A DNA stretch of 64,000 nt from Microbacteriaceae bacterium (GTDB lineage: Bacteria; Actinomycetota; Actinomycetes; Actinomycetales; Microbacteriaceae), in NCBI GenBank assembly GCA_025464995.1, contig JAODMO010000039.1:20674-84673 (forward strand). Direction: 5' to 3'. Shown piece after piece: positions 9,565 to 19,073 of this stretch (position 1 is the first letter of the stretch; each line of letters starts with the position of its first letter). The position numbers and the translations under genes are program-made. The notes below the pieces were generated by a model. That model was not told the DNA's origin. It did no database searches and worked only from the letters and a program-made list of their open reading frames with translations.

Positions 9565-10340
9565 CGGCCAGGGGCCGCCGTCACGGCGTCCATCCTCCGA
9601 AGCTCGCCCCACCATCGGAGGAGCACCGCGGCGAGCACGAGGGCCTGAGCGGCGAAGAGCGCAGCGTAGATCGCCACGAAGGTGCCGTGCGCCCCGAGAA
9701 AGGCGAAGGCCAGGCAGAGGACCGCGTAGTCAGTGGGAATCGCGACGATCGTCTGTAGAGCGCCGCCCTTGCCCGAGGGCTTCGCGTAGCGAGTGCCGGC
9801 TGTCGCGGCTGCAGTTCGCCGTAGTTGGTCGGTGAGGATCATGGAGAAGAAAAAGACGAAAGACACCACCATGAAACCGAGGGGCACGAGCAGAACTGGT
9901 CCCCTCTCACCATCGAAGCGGTAGAACGAGATGAGCACCGCAGAGTGCATCACGCCGATCTTCGCGGCATCCACCACGTGGTCAAGCCACTCACCTGCGC
10001 TGCTGCCGCCGCCTCGCAGTCGCGCGAGCTGGCCGTCGGCGGAGTCGAGGGCGTACCCGAGCAGCAACAGCAAGAGCACGACCACACCCAACCACCACAC
10101 GGGGTGCACAAAGATCACCAGGAGTAGCGCCGCGAGCGTCATGGCGGCGCTACTCAGTGTCACCTGGTTGGGTGTGAGCCCGAGCGGGAAAGCGGCGGCA
10201 GCCAGCCAGCGCCCCAATCGGCGGTTCACCCAACGGGAGTACGGCGGCGCACCGCGACCCGGCTTTTGGGCCGACGCAAGTCGGGCCAGGGTCGATCGAT
10301 AGCTGACAGGTGTCTCTTGTGTGCTTGCCACTGCCTTCAC
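9561..10340 (-). CDS. CDP-alcohol phosphatidyltransferase family membrane protein
   Basis: Motif DSADGQLARLRGGGSSAGEWLDHVVDA matches D-x2-DG-x2-AR-x8-G-x3-D-x3-D; several TM segments. Confidence 0.9.
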   Translation of the reverse strand: MKAVASTQETPVSYRSTLARLASAQKPGRGAPPYSRWVNRRLGRWLAAAAFPLGLTPNQVTLSSAAMTLAALLLVIFVHPVWWLGVVVLLLLLLGYALDSADGQLARLRGGGSSAGEWLDHVVDAAKIGVMHSAVLISFYRFDGERGPVLLVPLGFMVVSFVFFFSMILTDQLRRTAAATAGTRYAKPSGKGGALQTIVAIPTDYAVLCLAFAFLGAHGTFVAIYAALFAAQALVLAAVLLRWWGELRRMDAVTAAPGR

Positions 10341-10477
10341 GCTCCAATGTGGGTTCGGGCCGCATTGCGGCCCACGTTCATAATGCTTTGTCGCTTCGGC
10401 TCTGACTCCGCGACTCTTCCCCTAATCTGAAGCGCAAGGGGCCGCCGTGCCGGCGTCTGCGAGAGAAGGGCCTGGTC

Positions 10478-11548
10478 ATGCGCATCCTGTTCGACGGTTT
10501 CTGGTGGCAGAACGGTCCCGTATCCAACGGCCAAGTAATGCGGCAGTTCGTTCTCGCCTGGGAGCAAGAGTTTCCCCACGACGAACTCGTTGTGGCCGTG
10601 CCGCGGTCGGACGTCGCGAAGGTACGCGGCCAGCTGCCGAATCGAGTGCGGCTCGTAGCCACGCGACTGCGACCGCAGGGCATCAGCGCCATAGTCGAAT
10701 TGCCGTTCATCGCGAGAAAGATTGCCGCCGATGCGATGGTCGTGCACAATTTCACACCCGCATTCGGTCGGGCGGCGGTTTTCATTCACGACTTCATGTT
10801 CATGTCGAATCCGGAGTGGTTCACCCTCAAAGAGCGCGTCTACTTCTCGCTCATGCCCCTCACGGTGCGCCGCGCCCGTTGGGTGCTCACGTCGTCGCAG
10901 GCGGAGGCCGCTCGCATCTCCAGTCTTGCGCCGGGGCACCCCGTCGTATCCGCGGTCGGTCTCGGACTCTCGCCGGGGCTCGCTTCGGTGAAGCCACGGC
11001 GGCCTCATGACGCGCCCGAGCGGTTTCTGCTGGCCGTGGGCCGGCTCAACGCACGCAAGAATCTGGGGACCACAATCGCCGCTGCACTGGAGTCCGGCGT
11101 CGCCTCTCCGGATGTGCCGCTGCTGGTGGTGGGGGAGCCGCAGGGCAAGAGGGCGGAACTCGGCCCCGCCGCTGCCGCAGCAGTGACTTCGGGAGCGGTG
11201 AGGTTCTTGGGCTATCTCGACGACGCGGAACTTGCCTGGTTGTACGCGCATGCGCGCGTGTTCCTCTTCCTCTCCCTCGATGAGGGATTCGGGATGCCGA
11301 CGCTCGAAGCCGCGCGCTTCGGGGCGCCGGTGGTCGCGAGCGACATCCCAGTCTTTCGGGAGATCCTGGGGGACGGAGCACGATACGTAGCGCCCAACGA
11401 TGTAGCGGCGGCGGCGCACGCCGTAGTGGCGGCATACGAGGCCGGACGCGCGACCCCGGTCGATCCCGCGCGCCTTGGCTATTCCTGGACGCTCAGCGTT
11501 CGCCGCATCCGCACCGCGATCATCGGCGCCCCTCGGGTATCCCGGTGA
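10478..11548 (+). CDS. Glycosyltransferase family 1/4
   Basis: 356 aa; AVGRLNARKNLGTTIAAALE and LSLDEGFGMPTLEAARFGAPVVASDIPVFREILGDGARYV motifs. Confidence 0.9.
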   Translation: MRILFDGFWWQNGPVSNGQVMRQFVLAWEQEFPHDELVVAVPRSDVAKVRGQLPNRVRLVATRLRPQGISAIVELPFIARKIAADAMVVHNFTPAFGRAAVFIHDFMFMSNPEWFTLKERVYFSLMPLTVRRARWVLTSSQAEAARISSLAPGHPVVSAVGLGLSPGLASVKPRRPHDAPERFLLAVGRLNARKNLGTTIAAALESGVASPDVPLLVVGEPQGKRAELGPAAAAAVTSGAVRFLGYLDDAELAWLYAHARVFLFLSLDEGFGMPTLEAARFGAPVVASDIPVFREILGDGARYVAPNDVAAAAHAVVAAYEAGRATPVDPARLGYSWTLSVRRIRTAIIGAPRVSR

Positions 11549-11579
11549 GGCGAGTGCCGACGTGAGAGCCGTCTGTCTA

Positions 11580-12212
11580 CTACAACGCAGTGAGGGCTCC
11601 GTTCAATTCGCGGTACCTGTCGCCGGTCTCCGGACACACGTGGTAGCCGTCGCCGAGATGCTTCAGCGGATGGCCGCTGCGGCCGACCCAGCCCGTTCTG
11701 AAAGCCGGAACCCCGACCATGAGTGCGAAGTCGGGTACGTCAGTCGTCACCACTGCGCCGGCCCCCACAAGAGCCCAACGGCCGATGGTGATCGGGGCGA
11801 CGCACACCGCTCGCGCGCCGACTGAAGCGCCCGTTCGCACGGTCACTCCCACGGCCTTCCAATCGGCATCGGTCTTTCGGCTGCCATCTGGATTGACCGC
11901 TCGCGGGTGCAGCTCGTTGGTGAAGATCACCCCAGCGCCGACGAACACGCCATCCTCGAGAAGAGCGGGCTCATAGAGCGTTGCGTAACCCTGCACCATG
12001 CAGTTGCGCCCGACTATGACGCCCGGCCCGATGTACACCCCCCTGCCCACCGTGCAGCCGCTACTGACCTGCGCATACTCCCGTATTTCGGCGAGCTGCA
12101 GGACTACGCTGCCGGGGCCGACTCTTGCCCGGGGGTCGATGTCTGCGCTCGGCGCGATGCGGGGGGGTTCTTCTACATCGACTTGCCGAGTGATTCCCTC
12201 CACGTCGGCCAT
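11580..12212 (-). CDS. Left-handed beta-helix (hexapeptide repeat) acyltransferase
   Basis: Start at [10 protein letters not shown]; hexapeptide repeats ADIDPRARVGPGSVV...VGRGVYIGPGVIVGRNCMVQGYATLYEPALLEDGVFVGAGVIFTNE. Confidence 0.88.
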   Translation of the reverse strand: MADVEGITRQVDVEEPPRIAPSADIDPRARVGPGSVVLQLAEIREYAQVSSGCTVGRGVYIGPGVIVGRNCMVQGYATLYEPALLEDGVFVGAGVIFTNELHPRAVNPDGSRKTDADWKAVGVTVRTGASVGARAVCVAPITIGRWALVGAGAVVTTDVPDFALMVGVPAFRTGWVGRSGHPLKHLGDGYHVCPETGDRYRELNGALTAL

Positions 12213-13867
12213 CAGTAGGCACCGACTGGCTGGGCGACGACCTTGACGGTTCTCCAGAGGATGATCAGATCCCCCACGAGCGACCAGTTCTCGACGTAGT
12301 AGAGGTCGAGGCGCACGCTGTCTTCCCAACTGAGATTGGAGCGACCGTTGACCTGCCACATCCCCGTGAGACCCGGCTTGATGTACAGGCGGCGGTGAAC
12401 GTGATCTTCATACATACTCACCTCCGTGGCGAGTGGAGGTCGCGGACCGACAAGGCTCATTTGTCCCATGAGCACGTTGATCAGTTGCGGCAATTCGTCA
12501 AGTGAGTACTTGCGGAGGGTGCGCCCGAGGCGAGTCACGCGTGGGTCGTTCTTCATCTTGAAGAGCGTCCCGTTCCCCTCGCTCTGAGCGATGAGCGCTT
12601 GCAGCTGGCGCGGGGCCTCGGCGTTCATGGAGCGGAACTTGAGGATCTGAAACAACTCCCCCTGACGACCGACTCGTTCTTGAGCGAAGAGGACCGGTCC
12701 CTCGCTGTCCAACCGTATGAGAACGGCTATGACCCCGAAGACCGGCGCGAGGACCAGGAGGGCGACGCTGGACAGGACAATATCCATTGCGCGCTTGACC
12801 GCGTGCTTTGCGCCGTCAAACTGCGGAATCTCGACATGGATGAGGGGCAGACCCTCAACCGGTCGGAAGTGGATGCGGGGGCCCGCAACGTTGGCGAGGC
12901 TCGTTGCCAGGATGAGCTCTGCTGTGCCGCCCTCGAGCTGCCACGCAAGGTCGTGTATGAACTCGCCGCCCTGGTGGGGATGCCCGGCGACGATTACGCC
13001 GTCAACCGCGAGAGTCTTGGCGAACTCAGCAATCCGCGTCAGGTCGCTCAGCACGACAACGTCATCCAGTTCAGTCTGATCATCGTCGACGCCCACGACG
13101 GCGCCGACAACCGTGTAGGCAGCGCCGCAATTCGCGCGAACCTGGCTGACGACCTTCTCAACGTCGGGCCGAGCTCCCGTCACGAGGACGCGGGATAGGA
13201 AATGGCCATTGGCTCGTTGCCGAATCAGCCATCGGCGCCAGAGCCATCTGCTCAGCACGAGTCCTGCCAGACCGACGGGGAAGGCGATCGTCAAGAACCA
13301 ACGCGCCGTGTCGGCCTGAACCACGAGAAACACGCCACCGAGGACACCGAAGGTCGAAGTGCTGGCATTGAAGACACGCTTATATTCGTCAGCGCCGACA
13401 CCCATCACCCGAGGCTGACGGCTTCGAAATGCCGAAAGAGTCGCACTCCACACCGTGAACACGAGGATGGCCATCGAGCCATAACGTACTGCCGAGTCAC
13501 TCCCGTAGGCCGCGAGGTCTGCGATGCCGAAGCGGGCGACGAATGCGGCACCGATGGCGGCGATCACGATGATCGTGTCGCTGGCGCGGAGCTTGGTTCG
13601 GTAGCTGCTCGCCCAGAGGGCCCCGCTCGCCGGAAAAACGGGAAGCGAATCGTCGGCGGGCGCGACGCCGCGACGACGAATGGGGTTACGAGTGGTGTTG
13701 CGGCGGGAGCGGGTTCGGGTGACCGCAATTTCGACCATCTGTTTCTTCCTGCGTTTCCAGTAGGGCGGGGACCACTGAGAGCACCGTGGGTGGCGGCGCT
13801 TGACATGCTGGACGAGGGCGACTTCGACTGGGTATTGGTCGATGGGGTATAGCCGCTTGCTCGACAT
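12212..13867 (-). CDS. Polyprenyl-phosphate glycosylphosphotransferase (WcaJ/exopolysaccharide initiating transferase); start could instead be 13738
   Basis: C-terminal sugar transferase domain [57 protein letters not shown]...[28 protein letters not shown]...[14 protein letters not shown]. Confidence 0.93.
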   Translation of the reverse strand: MSSKRLYPIDQYPVEVALVQHVKRRHPRCSQWSPPYWKRRKKQMVEIAVTRTRSRRNTTRNPIRRRGVAPADDSLPVFPASGALWASSYRTKLRASDTIIVIAAIGAAFVARFGIADLAAYGSDSAVRYGSMAILVFTVWSATLSAFRSRQPRVMGVGADEYKRVFNASTSTFGVLGGVFLVVQADTARWFLTIAFPVGLAGLVLSRWLWRRWLIRQRANGHFLSRVLVTGARPDVEKVVSQVRANCGAAYTVVGAVVGVDDDQTELDDVVVLSDLTRIAEFAKTLAVDGVIVAGHPHQGGEFIHDLAWQLEGGTAELILATSLANVAGPRIHFRPVEGLPLIHVEIPQFDGAKHAVKRAMDIVLSSVALLVLAPVFGVIAVLIRLDSEGPVLFAQERVGRQGELFQILKFRSMNAEAPRQLQALIAQSEGNGTLFKMKNDPRVTRLGRTLRKYSLDELPQLINVLMGQMSLVGPRPPLATEVSMYEDHVHRRLYIKPGLTGMWQVNGRSNLSWEDSVRLDLYYVENWSLVGDLIILWRTVKVVAQPVGAY

Positions 13868-13989
13868 CGGGTGTAGCCGCCCCAGAAGGGGGGCGATTCA
13901 CCTGAGGTTAGGGCTCGGTTCATCGCGCCAGGCATCCCCCCTTCGGGGGGAGGCTGGCAGGCATAGAGTGTGCTTTAGTTTGTCAATTT

Positions 13990-14003
13990 GATTTCGCGAA
14001 ATC
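13990..14003. promoter_or_regulatory. Perfect 14-bp palindrome GATTTCGCGAAATC upstream of the WcaJ-type gene
   Basis: Read directly from sequence; 3 bp from a minus-strand TTGACA (13981-13986). Confidence 0.55.
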
Positions 14004-14215
14004 GCCTGATCACGGGCTGGTAGTGGGCAGAATGTCCGCCTCGAGTGACGGGGTACAGGACTCGAGGCCCGACCCGGTGCACCCCGGCCTGGGCATCCAC
14101 TCCGAGTTCTCGTTGGGGGACACGCGGCGATCTGGAGCGGCTTGAGCGACTACTTCCCTCGAGGACGACGGGCAAGGGCTACTCGCGCCTCGAGGGGCGA
14201 CGGTAGCGTAGCCGG

Positions 14216-15091
14216 ATGACGTTCAACGACAACGCCAAGATCGACTCGAGCAAGGTTCGCCGCAGAGGTCGCACCGCCGGCATCGCGACCGGAGGCGGCG
14301 GGCTCGCCGTGGTCGCGATCTTCCTTATCTCCCAGTTCTTCGGAGTCGACCTCTCCGGCTTGGCCGGGGGCGGCGGCGGCGCGGCCAATGCTCCCGACGA
14401 GGCGATCGTCGGATGCGACACGGGAGCGGAGGCGAACAACGACCTCGACTGCCGACTCGCCGCGGCCACAGACTCTCTCGACACCTACTGGGGCGCGGAG
14501 CTGCCGACCACGGGCGTGGCCTACCAGACACCGGGGGTGATCCTCTTCGACGCCCAGACGAACACCGGATGCGGCGCCGCGACGAGCGCGACCGGGCCGT
14601 TCTACTGCCCGCCCGACGCCACGGTCTACATCGACCCGACCTTCTACGACGAGCTGCGCACGCGCTTCGGCTCGTCCGGCGGACCGCTCGCCGAGATGTA
14701 CGTCATCGCGCACGAGTGGGGCCATCACGTGCAGAATCTGAGCGGCACCATGCAGGGCCTCGACCTCCAGGCGACCGGTCCCGAGTCAGACAGCGTGCGC
14801 CTCGAGGTGCAGGCCGACTGCCTCGCCGGAGCGTGGGTGGGCGCGGCGACCGAGGTGCGCGACGACAACGGCACGACCTTCCTGAAACCGGTGACCGAGG
14901 CCCAGATCGCGGATGCGCTCAGTGCGGCATCCGCGGTCGGAGACGACCGCATCCAGGAGTCGGCCACGGGCCAGGTGAACGCCGAGACGTGGACGCACGG
15001 TTCGAGCGAGCAGCGCCAGAAGTGGTTCAACGCCGGGCTCGCCGGTGGTACGGCGGCGTGCGACACGTTCGGAGTGTCGAGGCTGGGCTAG
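14216..15091 (+). CDS. Neutral zinc metallopeptidase family protein (YpfJ/KPN_02809-like)
   Basis: MTFNDNAKIDSSKVRRRG N-terminus; YVIAHEWGHHVQNLSG zinc-binding motif. Confidence 0.88.
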   Translation: MTFNDNAKIDSSKVRRRGRTAGIATGGGGLAVVAIFLISQFFGVDLSGLAGGGGGAANAPDEAIVGCDTGAEANNDLDCRLAAATDSLDTYWGAELPTTGVAYQTPGVILFDAQTNTGCGAATSATGPFYCPPDATVYIDPTFYDELRTRFGSSGGPLAEMYVIAHEWGHHVQNLSGTMQGLDLQATGPESDSVRLEVQADCLAGAWVGAATEVRDDNGTTFLKPVTEAQIADALSAASAVGDDRIQESATGQVNAETWTHGSSEQRQKWFNAGLAGGTAACDTFGVSRLG

Positions 15092-15114
15092 CTGTCGCTG
15101 GGCTAGCTGTCGTA

Positions 15115-15354
15115 TCAGGCTGCGAGGCTCTCCTCGAGGGCCCGTTGCGCCTCCTCCACGGTGGAGAAGGTGCCGAGCGACTTGGCCAGCCGCGTGGTTG
15201 CGGCGAATCCGCTGCCCCAGCGGGCCTCGATCATGCCGACGAAAGTGTCGTTGCGGCGGGCGACCCAGAGGCCGGTCTGCTCGGCGGTCCAGCTGACGGC
15301 GGCCGTGGCGGCGGTCGAGTCGACCTGCTCGTGGTGATTGGCGATGATGCTCAT
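15115..15354 (-). CDS. Small hypothetical protein
   Basis: 80-codon frame MSIIANHHEQVDSTAATAAVSWTAEQTGLWVARRNDTFVGMIEARWGSGF, convergent with the metallopeptidase gene. Confidence 0.5.
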   Translation of the reverse strand: MSIIANHHEQVDSTAATAAVSWTAEQTGLWVARRNDTFVGMIEARWGSGFAATTRLAKSLGTFSTVEEAQRALEESLAA

Positions 15355-15523
15355 CTGCACTCCCTCCCTTAGGCAATGCGCACGAGGGAAACCCGCGGGC
15401 GAATCGCACGATGGACGACAACGGAAAGCGCTATCGAGTCCACTGACAGTAGCGTCCGGGGCCACTCGGCACTTGACCCTGTCGCTTTCGCGCGGGGTGT
15501 GCGTATCGCCGTCGACCGCTGCG

Positions 15524-15907
15524 TCAGGCCGCGCGTGCGGTGAGCTGCGCGCGGAGAGGGAAGTCCTGGCCGTCGAGGATGACCTGGGCGCTCGCCCCCG
15601 TCGCCGCGTTCACGACGATCGGAGCGAGGAGGTTCATCGTCGTGCCACCCGCACCGGGGTTCGCGACGACGAGGACGAGCGCCTGCTCCGCCTCGTGCAC
15701 GTCGAGCGACTGGCAATCCTCATCCGAGATGATGGGGCTGTAGTCGGGAAGGTAGACGGCCGCGTCGAGGACGAAGAGGCGGATGCCCGCGTCGTCGGCA
15801 GACTCGAGTGCGTAGAGGCCGTCGGCGCCCTCGATGTCACGCAGTTCGAACGCCGTGTGCGGCGCGAGTCCGTGCGGCGGCGTCACGAACGTCAGTGTCG
15901 CGCTCAA
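15524..15907 (-). CDS. fliW: Flagellar assembly factor FliW
   Basis: 127-aa ORF SATLTFVTPPHGLAPHTAFELRDIEGADGLYALES... with FliW-like organisation; overlaps flgL stop. Confidence 0.85.
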   Translation of the reverse strand: MSATLTFVTPPHGLAPHTAFELRDIEGADGLYALESADDAGIRLFVLDAAVYLPDYSPIISDEDCQSLDVHEAEQALVLVVANPGAGGTTMNLLAPIVVNAATGASAQVILDGQDFPLRAQLTARAA

Positions 15908-16809
15908 CGGAGGAAGTCCATGAGGCTCGACTGGAGGGAGCGTGCCGTGACGGAGAGTGCTGCCTGGTAGTTCAATTCCTGTGCCTTCAGGTTGATGATG
16001 GCCTGTCCGAGATCGACGTCTTCGACGTCGGCTCGCTGTGCCTCCAGGGAGACGGATTCGCTCACGTTCGCCCCCTGGGCCTTGAGTAACTGCGCCTGGC
16101 GGGCGCCCGCTGCGCCCCGTTGACCGAGGATAGCCGTTGATCGGGCGTCGATCTCGTTCAGGCGCGCGCTGACGTTCACGCCTGAGCGGAGGTCGGTGAT
16201 GATGGTGTCGACGAGCGCGAAGACCGAATCGTCTCCCTCGCCGAATGCCGCGGCGCCGTCACTGTCGACGCGGATGAGCGTGTCGGTGCCGATGCGTCGC
16301 TCGACCGGGCTTCCCGTTCCGGTCGACGTGTACGGCACGGCGGGCGGAACGGCGTTCGAGTCGGTGAAAGCGACGCCGGCATCCGAATTTCCCGCGAAGA
16401 CGGTGCGACCCATGAACTTGGTGTTGGCGGTGGTCATGAGCTCGGCCCGCAGGCTCTCGAGCTCGACGGCCACGGCCTCCTTCTGCGTCGCCGACAGGGC
16501 GCCGTCGTTCGCGCCCTGGACGGTGAGGTCGCGCACCCGTCGCAGGATGTCGGATGTCTTGCCGAGGGCGGTGTCGACGGTCGTGAGCCACGCGTTGCCG
16601 TCGTTGATGTTGCGGCCGAATTGCGTCACGGAGCTCTGCTCGGCACGGACGCGGATGGAGTCTGCTGTGCCTGTCGGGTCGTCGGAGGGCTGCCCGATGC
16701 GCTTGAGGCTGCCCGCCGTCTCCTGCATCTTCGAGAGCTGGCTGAGGCTCTGCTGCAGGTTGCGCTGGGCGCTGACCATGAGGCCCTGGTTGGTGACGCG
16801 GTTGATCAT
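15904..16809 (-). CDS. flgL: Flagellar hook-associated protein FlgL
   Basis: INRVTNQGLMVSAQRNLQQSLSQLSKMQETAGSLKRIGQPSDDPTGTADSIRVRAE N-terminus; adjacent to flgK. Confidence 0.93.
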   Translation of the reverse strand: MINRVTNQGLMVSAQRNLQQSLSQLSKMQETAGSLKRIGQPSDDPTGTADSIRVRAEQSSVTQFGRNINDGNAWLTTVDTALGKTSDILRRVRDLTVQGANDGALSATQKEAVAVELESLRAELMTTANTKFMGRTVFAGNSDAGVAFTDSNAVPPAVPYTSTGTGSPVERRIGTDTLIRVDSDGAAAFGEGDDSVFALVDTIITDLRSGVNVSARLNEIDARSTAILGQRGAAGARQAQLLKAQGANVSESVSLEAQRADVEDVDLGQAIINLKAQELNYQAALSVTARSLQSSLMDFLR

Positions 16810-16812
16810 GAG

Positions 16813-18240
16813 CTATCTCCCGACGATGCCGGTGCGGTTGATGAGGGTGTCGAGCATCTCGTCGACGGCCGTCATCACACGGGCGGCGCCCTGGTATGCG
16901 GTCTGGAAGGTGAGCATGTTGACGTTCTCCTCGTCGATGTCGACGGACGCGTTGGCGAGCTGGTTGCCCACGGCCGACTTCGTCGAGAGGTCGGCGAGTG
17001 CCGACTGTTGCAGCCCGCTGCGCGTGGCGACGCCGATGCCCGTGACGATCGTCGACCACGCCTTGTCTGGCGAGTCGACGGACTTGCCGAGCTGGGCGAT
17101 CTTGTCTGCGATGGACCCGTCGCTGCCGCCGGCGCCCTGGGCGGCGGTGGCTATCTGCGACACGTCGGTGGGCACGACGCTGAGGCCGAGAGCGGCAGGG
17201 CCGCCCGGCTTGATGGCGAAGAAGGCGAGTCCCGTGGTCGTGCCGTCCTTCAGGTAGCCGGTGGCGTGCACGTCGTTGACCTTCTCGGCCATGTAGGTCG
17301 CGAAGTCGTTGTAGTCGGCGGCGGCTTCAGCGAGCGCACCGCCCGTTCCCGTCGTGTTCGCACCCGCGAGGGTCGAGACCGCTCCGGCGATCTCGCCGCC
17401 GTCGACGCTCACCGGCACGTTGGGCCGGGTGACCCACGACAACTGGACCGGGTCGCCCGCCGCACCGGCCATCGCGGAGGTTCCGGTAACGGACACCGCG
17501 TACGACGTGTCGCCGGAGACGAGCGCGTTGCCGCCGATGAGCACTTCGGCGGTGCCGTCGGGCAGGTTGCGCACGGTCGCGCCGGTCAGGGTCGAGATGG
17601 TCGTGGTGAGCACGTTGCGCTGGTCGATGAGCTCGTTGGCCGAGGCGCCGGAGGCGAGGGTCGACCGGATGAGCCCGTTGAGTCCGGCGACCTGCGCCGC
17701 GGCATCGTTCAGTTCCTGCGCCATCCCGGTCACTTGAGACCGCAGCTGAGTCCACTGGCTGTCGACCGCGGTGTAGCCGACGGCGATCTGGGCGGTCAGC
17801 GCGCTCGACTGCTGCAGGAGCACGGCGCCGGTCGCGGGGTCGCCCGGGTGCAGGGCCATGTCTGACCAGCTCGACCACACCTTGGTGAGCTGGTCGGAGA
17901 GGCCCGAGGTTCCCGGCTCGTGCAGTGACGCCTGGAGGGTCGACAGTTCGTTGGCGCGAACACCCCAGTAACCACTCGAGGCGGTGCTCGAACGCACCTT
18001 CGCATCGAGGTAGTCGTCGCCGAGGCGCTGCATCGACGTGACCTGCACACCCTGGCCCACCTTGATCTGGCCGGTGATCGGGCCCACCTGGGCGAGGGAG
18101 CCCACGGCGCTCTGCACGGCGCGTTGGCGTGTGTATCCCGCCGTGTTCATGTTCGTGATGTTCTGCCCGACGACGTCGAGGCCCTGCCGCGCGGCGACCA
18201 GCCCGGTGTATGCGGTGTTGAGTCCGCTGAAAGTACTCAT
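16813..18240 (-). CDS. flgK: Flagellar hook-associated protein FlgK
   Basis: STFSGLNTAYTGLVAARQGLDVVGQNITNMNTAGYTRQRAVQ; C-terminal MLTFQTAYQGAARVMTAVDEMLDTLINRTGIVGR. Confidence 0.95.
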   Translation of the reverse strand: MSTFSGLNTAYTGLVAARQGLDVVGQNITNMNTAGYTRQRAVQSAVGSLAQVGPITGQIKVGQGVQVTSMQRLGDDYLDAKVRSSTASSGYWGVRANELSTLQASLHEPGTSGLSDQLTKVWSSWSDMALHPGDPATGAVLLQQSSALTAQIAVGYTAVDSQWTQLRSQVTGMAQELNDAAAQVAGLNGLIRSTLASGASANELIDQRNVLTTTISTLTGATVRNLPDGTAEVLIGGNALVSGDTSYAVSVTGTSAMAGAAGDPVQLSWVTRPNVPVSVDGGEIAGAVSTLAGANTTGTGGALAEAAADYNDFATYMAEKVNDVHATGYLKDGTTTGLAFFAIKPGGPAALGLSVVPTDVSQIATAAQGAGGSDGSIADKIAQLGKSVDSPDKAWSTIVTGIGVATRSGLQQSALADLSTKSAVGNQLANASVDIDEENVNMLTFQTAYQGAARVMTAVDEMLDTLINRTGIVGR

Positions 18241-18249
18241 GCTCGTGCC

Positions 18250-18735
18250 CTACAGTTTCAGGTCGAACATCCGGGCGGACGCCGGGTTGGTGTCCGCTAT
18301 GCCTCGCGAGTCGTAGGTGCCGCTGGGGGAGCCGTCGTGGGCCATCGCCTCCTGTGTGGACCGGATGGCGACGCGGAGGTACTGCACGTTGAGGTCGCGC
18401 AGCTCCTGGATCTCCCGGGTGAGCTGCGTCATCGCGGTGAGGTGGGAGCTGAGGATGTCGCGCCAGGTGTCGTCCGTCGTGTGCGCCGTGAGCTCACGCA
18501 GCGTTGCCGCGTCGTCGATGCCCCAGTCGTCGGCGATGCTTGCGACCTCGACGGAGCGGGCGAGACCTGCGGCCCGCAACTTCTGCATGACCTGCTCGAC
18601 CTCCTGGGTCGCGTACTGCAGCCAGCGCGACTTGCCCGACGTCAGCAGCAGTTGCTCCTCGGTGAGCTTGAAGACCAACAACTCGAGCAGCTCACGCTCT
18701 CGCCACAGCGACGCTGACAGCTCGTGTGTGCCCAT
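18250..18735 (-). CDS. flgN: FlgN-family flagellar chaperone
   Basis: MGTHELSASLWRERELLELLVFKLTEEQLLLTSGKSRWL frame directly upstream of flgK; helical FlgN-like protein. Confidence 0.72.
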   Translation of the reverse strand: MGTHELSASLWRERELLELLVFKLTEEQLLLTSGKSRWLQYATQEVEQVMQKLRAAGLARSVEVASIADDWGIDDAATLRELTAHTTDDTWRDILSSHLTAMTQLTREIQELRDLNVQYLRVAIRSTQEAMAHDGSPSGTYDSRGIADTNPASARMFDLKL

Positions 18736-18817
18736 GACCGGTTGACCTCTCTGAGATGCTCGAGCGAAGAACCACTGGGGGGATCTGCCTGATGCGGGGG
18801 ATTCGCGTCCACCCCCA

Positions 18818-18844
18818 CTGTCGGCAGCGGTGAGGTGTCGGTTA
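18818..18844 (-). promoter_or_regulatory. FliA/sigma-28-type promoter for flgN-flgK-flgL-fliW
   Basis: Minus: TAAC-N15(cgacacctcaccgct)-GCCGACAG. Confidence 0.7.
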
Positions 18845-18892
18845 GGTGAATCGGAGGGAGATTTGAGGTTCTTCCGGTGGTGATTTCGAGCC

Positions 18893-18906
18893 GATTCCGC
18901 GGAATC
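18893..18906. promoter_or_regulatory. Perfect 14-bp palindrome GATTCCGCGGAATC in flgN/fliA divergent region
   Basis: Read directly from sequence. Confidence 0.55.
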
Positions 18907-19073
18907 CCGCGGAAGCGCACGAAACCTCAATGGGGGGCACCCCTTCGGGTGCGCCCCGCTTTGGGGCTGAGGGTTTGTTAGGTTCGCGGCGTGGCCTCCG
19001 CATAGAGTCGCGAATATCCGAACAATCCCCGCGTTGCACAACTCGCGAGGCTTCGGAGATACGTCCAGAACAG

